DNA of 42,194 nucleotides from an uncultured Dorea sp. GTDB lineage: Bacteria; Bacillota; Clostridia; Lachnospirales; Lachnospiraceae. Of the stretch, positions 31,909 through 39,285 are shown in pieces. Each line of letters opens with the position of its first letter. The first letter of the stretch is position 1. The position numbers and the translations under genes were made by a program. The stretch spans positions 1 through 42,194 of the forward strand of contig CAJTUQ010000012.1 in assembly GCA_910579335.1 (NCBI GenBank), read 5' to 3'. The notes under the pieces are model-generated. The model ran no database searches. It was not told the origin of the DNA and saw only the letters and a program-made list of their open reading frames with translations.

Positions 31909-33165
31909 TTACATCCCTTTTTCCTGCAATTCAATAGTACGGCGGAATTTTCCCGGAGTCATAGAGCGGAAACGGAGAAAATTTCTTGTAAGGGTCTTCT
32001 CGTTGTTGTAGCCGACTTCAAGGGCGATGGTGAGGATGCTTTTATCAGTTGTCAGGAGAAGCTCGCAGGCGCGGTTTATGCGTATATAATTCAGATAATC
32101 GTTGAAATTCATTTCCACCTGAAACAGAAGGATGCGGTTAAGCTCCTTCGGGGATATGCAAAAATGTTCGCTCACATTTTTTGGCTGTAAATCTTCGGCG
32201 TAGTTTCTGTATATGTAAGAGACAATGGTATAGAAGACCTGCCGGTCTTTAATGCGGCATTTGTCGCCGATAGACTGGTAGGTTTTCCGGAAGTCGTTTG
32301 CTTTCATGCCAATCCGCGCCAAGAACACCTTGCTGATATGCGCACTGTCGACAAAGCCGAGGATTTCAGCCAGTTCTTCCAAAGTAAAATCTGTATAAAG
32401 CAGATAATTAATAGTTTTGCCGACCCGCATTTCATTCAGCAGGTCAAAAAAGGATAATCCGGTTGTCCCTTTGATGTAGGAGCTGATTGCGGATTCGCTC
32501 ATATAAAACTGTTGGGACAGAGCGGAGAGCGTGATCTTTTCATTCAAATGCGTGTACAGATATTGAAAAATTTCGCTGGCTTTTGTAGAAGCTTCCTCTG
32601 TCGGCAGGGTGTGACGGGTACGGATAAACGATACGATGATTTCTATTAGTTTGTTGGTAATGTAAAGTTTACAGAGTCCCGCGGATTCCGGAGAGGATTC
32701 CATATCCGGAGAATCAAGCCGCGACAAGGTGCGCAGCTCGTCTTTGATTTGAAGAAACAGCTGCTGCATCCTTATATGCTCCCGCGTATCGAAAGTAACG
32801 ACGGGACTATGGGACATAGACTGTGATACGGACAGGTTCACACTGTCCGGATTGTAAAAGGTCTTGATGATTTCATTAATATTATCAAAATAATAAGCCA
32901 TAACAAAAAATTGAAGCGGAGATTTCACTTCAACAATATCGGTAATCTGCCACGGCAGTACGGAGACGAGGGTTCCTTTTACAAGCGGATACTTTTTATC
33001 GTTTAAAAGGAGGGTGCCTTCGCCTTCATTAATTAACCACAATCTGGACATCGGATGGATAAGAGGAGTTGTGGGAGAGGATATAACCTCGATATCGAAG
33101 CTGCACAAGCTTGTCTCGTCTTCCTTTGAACAGTAAATGCTTTGAATCGGTACAAGTTTTGTCAT
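31909..33165 (-). CDS. AraC-family regulator with two DNA-binding modules
   Basis: A 418-residue regulator, longer than the usual 280-300. Residues 20-95 form a cupin-like sensing domain (EGTLLLNDKKYPLVKGTLVSVLP). Two AraC/XylS modules follow: residues about 198-298 (ITLSALSQQFYMSESAISSY, FTLEELAEILGFVDSAHISKVF) and about 312-412 (VSEHFCISPKELNRILLF, LTIALEVGYNNEKTLTRNFLRF, MTPGKFRR). It converges on the cyclodeaminase gene with only 9 bases between stops and is divergent from carbamate kinase. GGAGG precedes the ATG (complement 33163-33165) by eight bases. It most likely controls the arginine-degradation genes on both sides. Confidence 0.9.
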   Translation of the reverse strand: MTKLVPIQSIYCSKEDETSLCSFDIEVISSPTTPLIHPMSRLWLINEGEGTLLLNDKKYPLVKGTLVSVLPWQITDIVEVKSPLQFFVMAYYFDNINEIIKTFYNPDSVNLSVSQSMSHSPVVTFDTREHIRMQQLFLQIKDELRTLSRLDSPDMESSPESAGLCKLYITNKLIEIIVSFIRTRHTLPTEEASTKASEIFQYLYTHLNEKITLSALSQQFYMSESAISSYIKGTTGLSFFDLLNEMRVGKTINYLLYTDFTLEELAEILGFVDSAHISKVFLARIGMKANDFRKTYQSIGDKCRIKDRQVFYTIVSYIYRNYAEDLQPKNVSEHFCISPKELNRILLFQVEMNFNDYLNYIRINRACELLLTTDKSILTIALEVGYNNEKTLTRNFLRFRSMTPGKFRRTIELQEKGM

Positions 33166-33195
33166 TGGTGGAACCTCCGGTTAATTGCTGATTTT

Positions 33196-33224
33196 ATTAT
33201 AAAGTTTTTAAGAGCGTGATACAA
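33196..33224 (-). promoter_or_regulatory. Promoter of the AraC regulator gene
   Basis: On the minus strand TTGTAT (33224-33219), 17 bases, TATAAT (33201-33196). It points toward the AraC ATG about 30 bases on. The divergent carbamate kinase promoter must lie in the same 88-base gap but is not clear. Confidence 0.65.
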
Positions 33225-33253
33225 CAGGAAAATAAAAAGGAGAGATGACGGTT

Positions 33254-34195
33254 ATGGAAAAAATTGTAATTGCCCTGGGAGGAAATGCGCTTCAGTCGAA
33301 AAACAGTGCGCCGACAGCGGCAGGGCAGCTGGAAGTAGTAAAAAGTACGTGTGAAAAAATTGCGGATATCAGCAGCCAGGGGTACGAGGTCGCCATCGTG
33401 CATGGCAATGGCCCTCAGGTGGGACGCATCCTCCTTGCCTCTGAGTCGGCAAAGGATGTAACTCCTGCAATGCCGTTCGACGTGTGCGGAGCCATGAGCC
33501 AGGGCTATATCGGTTATCATATCCAGCAGGCATTAAAATATGCGCTAAGCCTTAGGAATAGAAACTGCCCGGTGCTCACGGTGGCGACGCAGATGGTAGT
33601 GGATGAAAACGACCCTGGATTTTCTAATCCGACAAAACCAATCGGGCCTTTTTACAGTGAAGAGGAAGCGCATGCGCTTGAGAAGGAAAAAGGATATATG
33701 ATGAAAGAAGATGCCGGGAGAGGATGGCGCAGAGTGGTCGCATCCCCTATTCCGAGAAGAATCGTGGAGATAGAGGCGATTAAGAAGCTTTGGGATTCTT
33801 CGATTGTTATTTCCTGCGGCGGCGGCGGAATACCGGTAGTGGAGAGAATGGACGGAACACTGGAAGGCGTGGCGGCGGTGATTGATAAAGATTTTGCGGC
33901 AGAGCTGCTGGCGGAGCAGGTAGATGCGGACGTGCTTATGATTTTGACGGAAGTGGAAAAGGTGGCGGTTAATTGGGGAAAGGAAAATCAGCAGGATTTA
34001 GATCACATGAGCCTTAAGGAAGCCGTCCGGTATATAGAAGAAGGGCAGTTTGCGGCGGGCAGCATGCTTCCGAAGGTCGAGGCCGCCATGAAATTTGCCC
34101 GTACATATCCGGATAAGAAGGCGATTATCACAAGCCTTGACAAAGCGATTGATGCGCTGGAGGGAAAGACAGGGACAGTAATAACGTTTGCGTAG
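33254..34195 (+). CDS. arcC: Carbamate kinase
   Basis: A 313-residue amino-acid-kinase-fold enzyme making ATP from carbamoyl phosphate. Visible: KIVIALGGNALQ at the start, VAIVHGNGPQVG, ATQMVVDENDPGFSNPTKPIGPFY, GWRRVVASPIPRRIVE, ISCGGGGIPVV, and the final KDFAAELLAEQVDADVLMILTEVEKVAVNWG and GSMLPKVEAAMKF. ATG 33254 (MEKIVIALGG) matches the family start; the ATG at 33245 sits only two bases from the AGGAG. It completes the arginine deiminase pathway, although separated from arcA and arcB by the regulator gene. Confidence 0.96.
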   Translation: MEKIVIALGGNALQSKNSAPTAAGQLEVVKSTCEKIADISSQGYEVAIVHGNGPQVGRILLASESAKDVTPAMPFDVCGAMSQGYIGYHIQQALKYALSLRNRNCPVLTVATQMVVDENDPGFSNPTKPIGPFYSEEEAHALEKEKGYMMKEDAGRGWRRVVASPIPRRIVEIEAIKKLWDSSIVISCGGGGIPVVERMDGTLEGVAAVIDKDFAAELLAEQVDADVLMILTEVEKVAVNWGKENQQDLDHMSLKEAVRYIEEGQFAAGSMLPKVEAAMKFARTYPDKKAIITSLDKAIDALEGKTGTVITFA

Positions 34196-34218
34196 GCCGT
34201 CATAATTTTATTTTCATA

Positions 34219-34248
34219 TTGCAAAGAATAGATTCTATTTGTTATAAT
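34219..34248 (+). promoter_or_regulatory. Promoter of the DUF3842-LarB-NikMNQO operon
   Basis: TTGCAA (34219-34224), 18 bases, and TATAAT (34243-34248) with an upstream TG-T making it an extended -10. The start is predicted near 34255, about 65 bases before the DUF3842 gene. No NikR-type repeat was recognised. Confidence 0.65.
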
Positions 34249-34321
34249 CAATCCGTAGATGTTTTGAGGTATAAACTGCTTTTACATCAAATAGCATATA
34301 AGAATAGGAATGGGGTTTGAC

Positions 34322-34738
34322 ATGAAGGTGCTCATTATAGATGCGCAGGGCGGCGGCATGGGAAAGCAGCTTGTCATGGCTGTAAAAAAAGAATTTCCGC
34401 AGGCGGTAGTCGGTGCCGTCGGGACGAACTCTCTAGCGGCGTCCAACATGCTTAAAGCGGGCGCCGATTATGCGGCGACCGGAGAAAACGCAGTAGTTAC
34501 AGGATGCCGCAGGTCAGATGTGATTATAGGGCCGGTAGGCATTGCCATTGCGGATTCTATGCACGGCGAGATAACGCCGGTCATGGCGGCGGCCGTTGGA
34601 CAGAGCGAGGCAAGGAAGCTGCTGATTCCGATGAATCAGTGCGGCAATATCATTGTCGGGGTAAAGAATACGTCTATGAGTTATATGGTGGAGGCTGTGA
34701 CAGCGCAGCTCAGGGAATATGTAAAAGGGTATCTGTAG
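34322..34738 (+). CDS. DUF3842 family protein
   Basis: A 138-residue cytoplasmic protein of unknown function. It begins MKVLIIDAQGGGMGKQLVMAV, a strand followed by a glycine-rich turn as in nucleotide-binding Rossmann-like folds, then GAVGTNSLAASNMLKAGADYAATGENAV, GPVGIAIADSMHGEITPVMA and LIPMNQCGNIIVGV. One cysteine lies in each of TGCRRSD and NQCGN. ATG 34322 is chosen because the family starts there; an ATG four codons earlier is also in frame. Its position directly before LarB and a nickel transporter suggests a role in nickel-pincer cofactor or nickel enzyme biology; this is inference from context. Confidence 0.85.
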   Translation: MKVLIIDAQGGGMGKQLVMAVKKEFPQAVVGAVGTNSLAASNMLKAGADYAATGENAVVTGCRRSDVIIGPVGIAIADSMHGEITPVMAAAVGQSEARKLLIPMNQCGNIIVGVKNTSMSYMVEAVTAQLREYVKGYL

Positions 34739-34805
34739 ATGTCCTGCGGCATAGAAATGCCGGAATATAAAGTTTATTTTTGTTTTAAATCAATCGTATG
34801 CCAGA

Positions 34806-34842
34806 AGGCGTACAGTTTTCCGGAAAGGGAACCTGTACGCCT
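34806..34842 (+). promoter_or_regulatory. Hairpin between the DUF3842 and LarB genes
   Basis: An exact 10-bp stem (34806-34815 with 34833-34842) around a 17-base loop in which TTTTCC and GGGAA can extend the pairing. It is followed by GTTTATG, a weak T-rich tail. It lies inside a 169-base gap otherwise without genes, so it may be an attenuator or partial terminator controlling LarB and the transporter. Confidence 0.5.
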
Positions 34843-34907
34843 GTTTATGTGAAAAAATGCGGCGGTGAAAACAGTCGTGCAAGAATAGAATGCGGAGGAA
34901 ACATAGG

Positions 34908-35660
34908 ATGGACGCAAGGGAGATATTGGAGCAGGTGAAAAAGGGAGAGGTGTCAATCGATGAAGCGGAAAGCTTTTTCAGACGACAGCCGCTTGAGGAG
35001 TTGGGCTATGCGAAGCTTGATACCCACAGAAAGGTGCGTTCGGGGTTTGCAGAGGTGGTGTTCTGCAGCGGAAAGGCAGATAAGCATCTGCTTGGGATAT
35101 ATGAAAGGATTTACGCAGCAGAGGGAGAGGTGCTCGGTACGCGGGCGACAAAAGAACAGGCGGCATTCATACAAGCAAAATTAGGCAATGCGCAATATGA
35201 TCCGCTGTCTGGAATTTTAAAGATAGAAAAAAAGGGGAAGAAACGAATCGGGAAAATAGCAGTCTGCACGGCGGGAACGGCCGATATTCCCGTGGCGGAA
35301 GAAGCTGCGCAGACAGCGGAATTTTTTGGGAATTTTGTGGAGCGCATCTATGACGTGGGAGTAAGCGGAATACACCGGCTGCTTTCCAGAGTTGAGACGA
35401 TACAGAGCGCGAACTGCGTGGTGGCCGTTGCAGGGATGGAAGGAGCGCTTGCCAGTGTCGTCGGGGGGCTGGTGGATAAGCCGGTGATAGCGGTTCCCAC
35501 ATCTATCGGCTATGGGGCGAGCATGAACGGTTTGTCTGCACTGCTTACGATGATTAATTCCTGCGCAAACGGTGTTGCAGTAGTGAATATTGACAATGGA
35601 TACGGCGCCGGTTACATGGCGGCCCAGATTAATAAATTAGCAGATAAAACAGAAATATAA
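34908..35660 (+). CDS. larB: Nickel pincer cofactor biosynthesis protein LarB
   Basis: A 250-residue LarB. The enzyme carboxylates and hydrolyses nicotinic acid adenine dinucleotide, the first step of the nickel-pincer cofactor used by lactate racemase and relatives. The N-terminal part is the LarB-specific domain (KVRSGFAEVVFCSGK). The C-terminal half is PurE-like, with VAVAGMEGALASVVGGL and PVIAVPTSIGYGASMNGLSALL. The cysteine that forms the covalent pyridinium adduct in Lactiplantibacillus (C221) corresponds to C219 here (MINSCANGV). ATG 34908 has GGAGGA eight bases upstream. LarC, LarE and LarA are not in the window; the nickel transporter follows directly. Confidence 0.94.
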   Translation: MDAREILEQVKKGEVSIDEAESFFRRQPLEELGYAKLDTHRKVRSGFAEVVFCSGKADKHLLGIYERIYAAEGEVLGTRATKEQAAFIQAKLGNAQYDPLSGILKIEKKGKKRIGKIAVCTAGTADIPVAEEAAQTAEFFGNFVERIYDVGVSGIHRLLSRVETIQSANCVVAVAGMEGALASVVGGLVDKPVIAVPTSIGYGASMNGLSALLTMINSCANGVAVVNIDNGYGAGYMAAQINKLADKTEI

Positions 35661-35674
35661 AGGAGGAAAAGACG

Positions 35675-36676
35675 ATGCATATGGCGGATGCTTTGGTATC
35701 ACCGGCGGTAGCCGGAACAATGTGCGCAGTGTCTGCGGCTGCGGCCGCATACTCTGTAAAAGAAATAAAAGCAGAGGATTTGGACAAAAAGGTCCCGGTG
35801 ATGGGAGTTATGGGTGCATTTGTGTTTGCGGCCCAGATGATTAATTTTACGATTCCGGGGACGGGTTCATCGGGGCATCTTTGCGGAGGAATGCTCTTAA
35901 GTGCGGTTATGGGACCGTTCGCAGGGTTCTTGACGATGATAGCCGTGTTGGTGATTCAGTGCCTGTTATTTGCAGACGGAGGCTTACTCGCACTGGGGTG
36001 CAATGTATGGAACATGGCTTTTTATGGTTGCTTTGTGGGAGGTTTTCTCGTCTGGAAGGCGGTGACCGGCAAGAAAATGACGAAGAAAAGGATTGCGGCA
36101 GCGTCAATAATCGGCTGTATGGTAAGTTTGCAGTTCGGGGCATTTTCTGTTACGATAGAGACACTCCTCTCCGGAATTACAGAGCTCCCGTTTGCAGTGT
36201 TTTTCGGAATGATGCAGCCGATTCATCTGGCAATTGGGCTGGCGGAGGGTCTTATTACGGCGTCAGTGCTTGTGTTTATCTATGAAGCGCGCCCGGAGAT
36301 TTTATACGGGTTTGCACAGGACGGTGAGAAGGACAGAGGACGCATGAGCAGAAAGGGAGCGGTCCTTTCGCTTGGGTTGCTGGCGCTTATAATCGGGGGT
36401 ATTGTTTCTTTGTTTGCTTCCGGATATCCGGACGGACTGGAATGGTCGATGGAAAAAGTGGCGGGAACGGCAGAGTTAACAGCGAGCGGCACGATATACC
36501 GGATGGCGGAAAAACTGCAGGGTATTACGGCAGTGCTTCCGGATTATGCATTTAAGTCCTCGGACAGCGCGGCAGGAACCTCTCTTTCAGGAATTGCGGG
36601 CGGCGTGGCCGTATTGACAGTTTGTCTCTTTATCTGCCTGCTGATAAAGAAAGTAAGGCGCAGAGAAGAAAAATAA
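35675..36676 (+). CDS. Nickel ECF transporter substrate-specific component, NikM-NikN (LarMN) fusion
   Basis: A 333-residue membrane protein. The CbiM/NikM part begins MHMADALVSP, with H2 near the N-terminus as needed for metal chelation, and has NFTIPGTGSSGHLCGGMLLS with H68. About six to seven hydrophobic segments cover residues 1-205. The C-terminal part (230-330) holds the PDGLE motif at 252-256 (YPDGLEWSMEK) and a final membrane segment, the NikN/PDGLE domain. PDGLE-containing fusions are typical of nickel rather than cobalt uptake, and LarMN of the lactate racemase operon is of this type. ATG 35675 follows GGAGGA, 14 bases after LarB, so coupled expression is likely. Confidence 0.92.
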   Translation: MHMADALVSPAVAGTMCAVSAAAAAYSVKEIKAEDLDKKVPVMGVMGAFVFAAQMINFTIPGTGSSGHLCGGMLLSAVMGPFAGFLTMIAVLVIQCLLFADGGLLALGCNVWNMAFYGCFVGGFLVWKAVTGKKMTKKRIAAASIIGCMVSLQFGAFSVTIETLLSGITELPFAVFFGMMQPIHLAIGLAEGLITASVLVFIYEARPEILYGFAQDGEKDRGRMSRKGAVLSLGLLALIIGGIVSLFASGYPDGLEWSMEKVAGTAELTASGTIYRMAEKLQGITAVLPDYAFKSSDSAAGTSLSGIAGGVAVLTVCLFICLLIKKVRRREEK

Positions 36677-36700
36677 AAAGAATGTAAAGGAAGCTTTTTA

Positions 36701-37468
36701 ATGGGCAGGATGGGCGACGCAGTTTCAGAACTGCATAAATTGGATATGGAAGCTGTAAAATGCGGGTGGCTGCAGAGAATGCATCCCCTGCCGAAGCTGC
36801 TTGTGACGCTTTTTTTCCTTGTGCTTACAGTTTCCTTTGGAAAATACGATTTGCAGGGCCTGATTAAGATGGGGATTTATCTGATTGTACTTTTTGTGCT
36901 TGGAGATATTTCGGTAAAGCGATTGTTTAAGAGAATGAAAGCGGTACTGGCGTTAGTCTGTCTTATGGGTGCGGCGAATCCGTTTTTTGACAGGGAGACG
37001 GCTGCCTTGCTTGGCCCCGTTGTGATTACCGGAGGCATGGTCTCGGCAGCGGTACTTATTGTAAAGGGGATATTTGCCGTATCCGCCGCATACCTGCTCA
37101 TAGCCGTAACGCCGGTGAGTGACGTCTGCTACGCTCTTCGCAGGCTTCATGTGCCTAAAATATTTGTGACGGTCATTATGCTGATATACCGTTATGTGAT
37201 TGTTCTGCTGAAAGAGGCGGAACGGATGACGGATGCCTATATGCTGCGCGCACCGGAACAGAACGGAATCGAGTACAGAGTCTGGGGGACGTTCGCAGGC
37301 CAGCTCCTTCTTCGGAGTATGGACAGAGCCCAGACAGTCTATGACAGCATGATGCTGCGGGGATATGACGGGGAATTTTATTTAAGAGAAAAAAGGCCGG
37401 CGGGATGTACCGACTATCTGTACTTGCTTCTCTGGAGCATGGTATTGGCTGCGATAAGGATAATGTAG
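36701..37468 (+). CDS. ECF transporter transmembrane component CbiQ/LarQ
   Basis: A 255-residue membrane protein of the CbiQ family, linking the substrate-specific component to the ATPase. It has about five hydrophobic segments and the cytoplasmic coupling helices with DAYMLRAPEQNG and SMDRAQTVYDSMMLRGYDGEF; the latter carries the usual RG motif. ATG 36701 has AAGGAAG about eight bases upstream. It lies between the NikMN fusion and the ATPase of the same transporter. Confidence 0.9.
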   Translation: MGRMGDAVSELHKLDMEAVKCGWLQRMHPLPKLLVTLFFLVLTVSFGKYDLQGLIKMGIYLIVLFVLGDISVKRLFKRMKAVLALVCLMGAANPFFDRETAALLGPVVITGGMVSAAVLIVKGIFAVSAAYLLIAVTPVSDVCYALRRLHVPKIFVTVIMLIYRYVIVLLKEAERMTDAYMLRAPEQNGIEYRVWGTFAGQLLLRSMDRAQTVYDSMMLRGYDGEFYLREKRPAGCTDYLYLLLWSMVLAAIRIM

Positions 37469-37530
37469 AATGCTTACAAGGCAAGGGACAGCAAATGCAT
37501 AAGCGCTGTCAGGAAAAAAAGGAGATGTGG

Positions 37531-38283
37531 ATGACGGATATATTGGAGATTAAAAATCTTTCTTTTGCTTACGGAAATTTTCGGGAAAGTTCCCGGAGTA
37601 AGGTTCTGGATCATTTGAATATCTGTGTGGGAAGAAAAGAGAGCATCGGTTTAGTAGGGGAAAACGGAGCCGGAAAATCTACGTTATTAAAAATTCTTAC
37701 AGGGCTTCTGGATATGCAGGAGGGAGCGGTGCGCATCGAAGGGCTCGAACTGAAAAAAGAGAATTTGAAGAAGATACGCGCCGAACTTGGCTATGTGTTT
37801 CAAGATTCCGACAGCCAGCTTTTTATGCCGACGGTATACGAGGACGTGGCATTTGCGCCGAGAAACTACGGAAAGAGCGGGGAAGAGACAAACCGGCTGG
37901 TTTTGTCAGCATTAAAGCAGGTACATATGGAAGAGAAAAAAGACAGGCAGATATACCGTCTGTCCGGCGGAGAGAAAAAGCTGTCGGCGATAGCCTCTGT
38001 TCTTGCCGTGGGAGCGAAGCTTATGCTTTTGGATGAACCGTCCGCAGCCTTAGACCCGAAAAACCGGAGGAATCTAATCCGGATTCTGAACGGGCTGCCG
38101 GGAGCAAAGATAATAGCAAGCCATGATTTGGATTTCGTGTATGACACCTGCCAGAGAGTGATACTTTTATCCGGCGGGAGGATAGCGGCCGACGGGGATG
38201 CGAAGACGCTTCTGACAGACAGGGAGCTTTTGGAAAGAAACGGCTTGGAGCTTCCGCTGTCATTTTCGAGAGGGCAAAGGTAA
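37531..38283 (+). CDS. ECF transporter ATP-binding protein CbiO/LarO
   Basis: A 250-residue ATPase. Walker A is GENGAGKST, the Q-loop is YVFQDSDSQLF (typical of CbiO/EcfA), the signature is LSGGEKK, Walker B is LMLLDEPSAALDP, and the H-loop is IIASHD. ATG 37531 is chosen with AAAGGAG six bases upstream; ATG 37525 is directly against that site, and the longer frame from 37405 overlaps the Q gene. It completes the nickel importer and is the last gene before a terminator. Confidence 0.94.
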   Translation: MTDILEIKNLSFAYGNFRESSRSKVLDHLNICVGRKESIGLVGENGAGKSTLLKILTGLLDMQEGAVRIEGLELKKENLKKIRAELGYVFQDSDSQLFMPTVYEDVAFAPRNYGKSGEETNRLVLSALKQVHMEEKKDRQIYRLSGGEKKLSAIASVLAVGAKLMLLDEPSAALDPKNRRNLIRILNGLPGAKIIASHDLDFVYDTCQRVILLSGGRIAADGDAKTLLTDRELLERNGLELPLSFSRGQR

Positions 38284-38314
38284 GTCTCAAAGTGTAAAAA
38301 GAGAGTATAACCGG

Positions 38315-38355
38315 CGAAAACCCGTTAACCTTGCGGCTAACGGGTTTCGTTGTTG
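38315..38355 (+). terminator. Terminator after the nickel transporter operon
   Basis: A 10-bp exact stem (38318-38327 with 38338-38347) that can extend by two G-C pairs with one bulged A, followed by CGTTGTTGTTATA. It lies about 30 bases after the last stop. Confidence 0.8.
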
Positions 38356-38638
38356 TTATAGTTATCTAAAAAGGAATGAGAGTAAAAAGTGCTGCACGGT
38401 TAATCATGCATACTTTTATGAGGGGGAGATAGTGATAAGTTGTTTATCAACTATCTGACATTCAGTATAAAAGATAAATATGTCCAAAATATGTTGATTC
38501 TCTTAAACAAATCGAAAAATTCTTAAATTCAGCTTAAGATGTAATGTTATGTGTCTGATTTCGCAGATTTATGCACAGTTAAAAAAAAGATGAATATTTT
38601 TATTGTGATAAGAAAAATCATAAGAGCGGAGTGCTGTT
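38356..38638. other. A/T-rich spacer without a recognised gene
   Basis: 283 bases separating the nickel operon from the lysozyme gene. It holds short inverted repeats (GATAAGTTG-TTTAT-CAACTATC near 38434, and TCTTAA-N7-TTAAGA at 38521-38539) but no convincing promoter or RNA gene. The lysozyme promoter must be here; the second repeat may be regulatory. Confidence 0.5.
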
Positions 38639-39220
38639 ATGGCGAAGCCTAAATTTATAGTCATAGACGTATCTCATCACCAGGGGAAAATAAATTGGAA
38701 AAAAGTGAAAAAAAGCGGTATCCGAGGTGCTATAATCCGTGTGTCTGACAGCACGAAAAGCCCGGACAAACAATGTGACAGAAATATTGCACAGTGCGAA
38801 AAATATGGTATCCCGTTCGGGCTGTATATATATTCGCGGGCAAAGGATAAAAAGACTGTGAGAAAAGAGGCGGATATTGTTTTGAAAAAAGCGGGAGGAC
38901 ATAAAATACAGTTTCCGTTATATATTGATCTGGAGCAGCCGGGCGGTGAGAAATTTGCAAAAACGGCTGCAAAGGAATTTGGAAGAATTATAGAAAAGAA
39001 AGGGTACCGATGCGGCGTGTATGCAAACCAGAGCTGGTGGATGAATTATCTGAAGGGTGTGAACCGATATTCCAAATGGGTGGCGAGATACGGGAAAAAA
39101 CCGACGGTAGCCGGAATGGAGATGTGGCAGTATACAATGGAGGGAAAGGTGCCGGGGATTTCCGGAAATTGTGATAAAAATAAATGTTATGTAGATTTTA
39201 CGGGAATCGGGGTTTTTTAA
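38639..39220 (+). CDS. GH25 family lysozyme (muramidase-like)
   Basis: A 193-residue glycoside hydrolase family 25 domain. Visible: FIVIDVSHHQGKINWKKVKKSGIRGAIIRVS with D10, FGLYIYSRA, PLYIDLEQP with D97 and E99 as the catalytic acid pair, WWMNYL, and EMWQYTMEG near the end. GH25 enzymes cut the beta-1,4 bond between N-acetylmuramic acid and N-acetylglucosamine in peptidoglycan. The whole protein is the catalytic domain: there is no signal peptide, membrane segment or wall-binding module, so export would need another route (holin or lysis). GGAG lies about nine bases before ATG 38639. It stands alone with no phage genes nearby. Confidence 0.9.
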   Translation: MAKPKFIVIDVSHHQGKINWKKVKKSGIRGAIIRVSDSTKSPDKQCDRNIAQCEKYGIPFGLYIYSRAKDKKTVRKEADIVLKKAGGHKIQFPLYIDLEQPGGEKFAKTAAKEFGRIIEKKGYRCGVYANQSWWMNYLKGVNRYSKWVARYGKKPTVAGMEMWQYTMEGKVPGISGNCDKNKCYVDFTGIGVF

Positions 39221-39234
39221 AACCCTGATTCCCG
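39201..39234 (+). promoter_or_regulatory. Long hairpin overlapping the lysozyme stop codon
   Basis: An 8-bp and a 7-bp block separated by one G/T mismatch (39201-39216 with 39219-39234) with a loop of two T. The TAA stop is inside the right arm. No T-run follows on the + strand. It may protect the mRNA end or act as a terminator for either of the converging genes. Confidence 0.55.
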
Positions 39235-39239
39235 ATTGT

Positions 39240-39273
39240 AAAAATGCCGATTGGACAGTGAGACGGCAATTTT
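39240..39273 (-). terminator. Terminator of the minus-strand cyclase operon
   Basis: Read on the minus strand: AAAATTGCCG, a 14-base loop, CGGCATTTTT (one mismatch in a 10-bp stem), ending in T residues. It lies just past the stop of the cyclase gene. Confidence 0.6.
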
Positions 39274-39285
39274 CCATAGCCGAAT

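Noticed and set aside
34255..34321. NiCo (czcD) riboswitch or NikR box in the DUF3842 leader
   Set aside because: The leader is only about 65 bases, too short for the four-helix NiCo aptamer, and no GTATGA-type repeat was found.
38384..38620. Small RNA gene in the spacer before the lysozyme
   Set aside because: Short inverted repeats exist but no promoter-terminator pair frames them.
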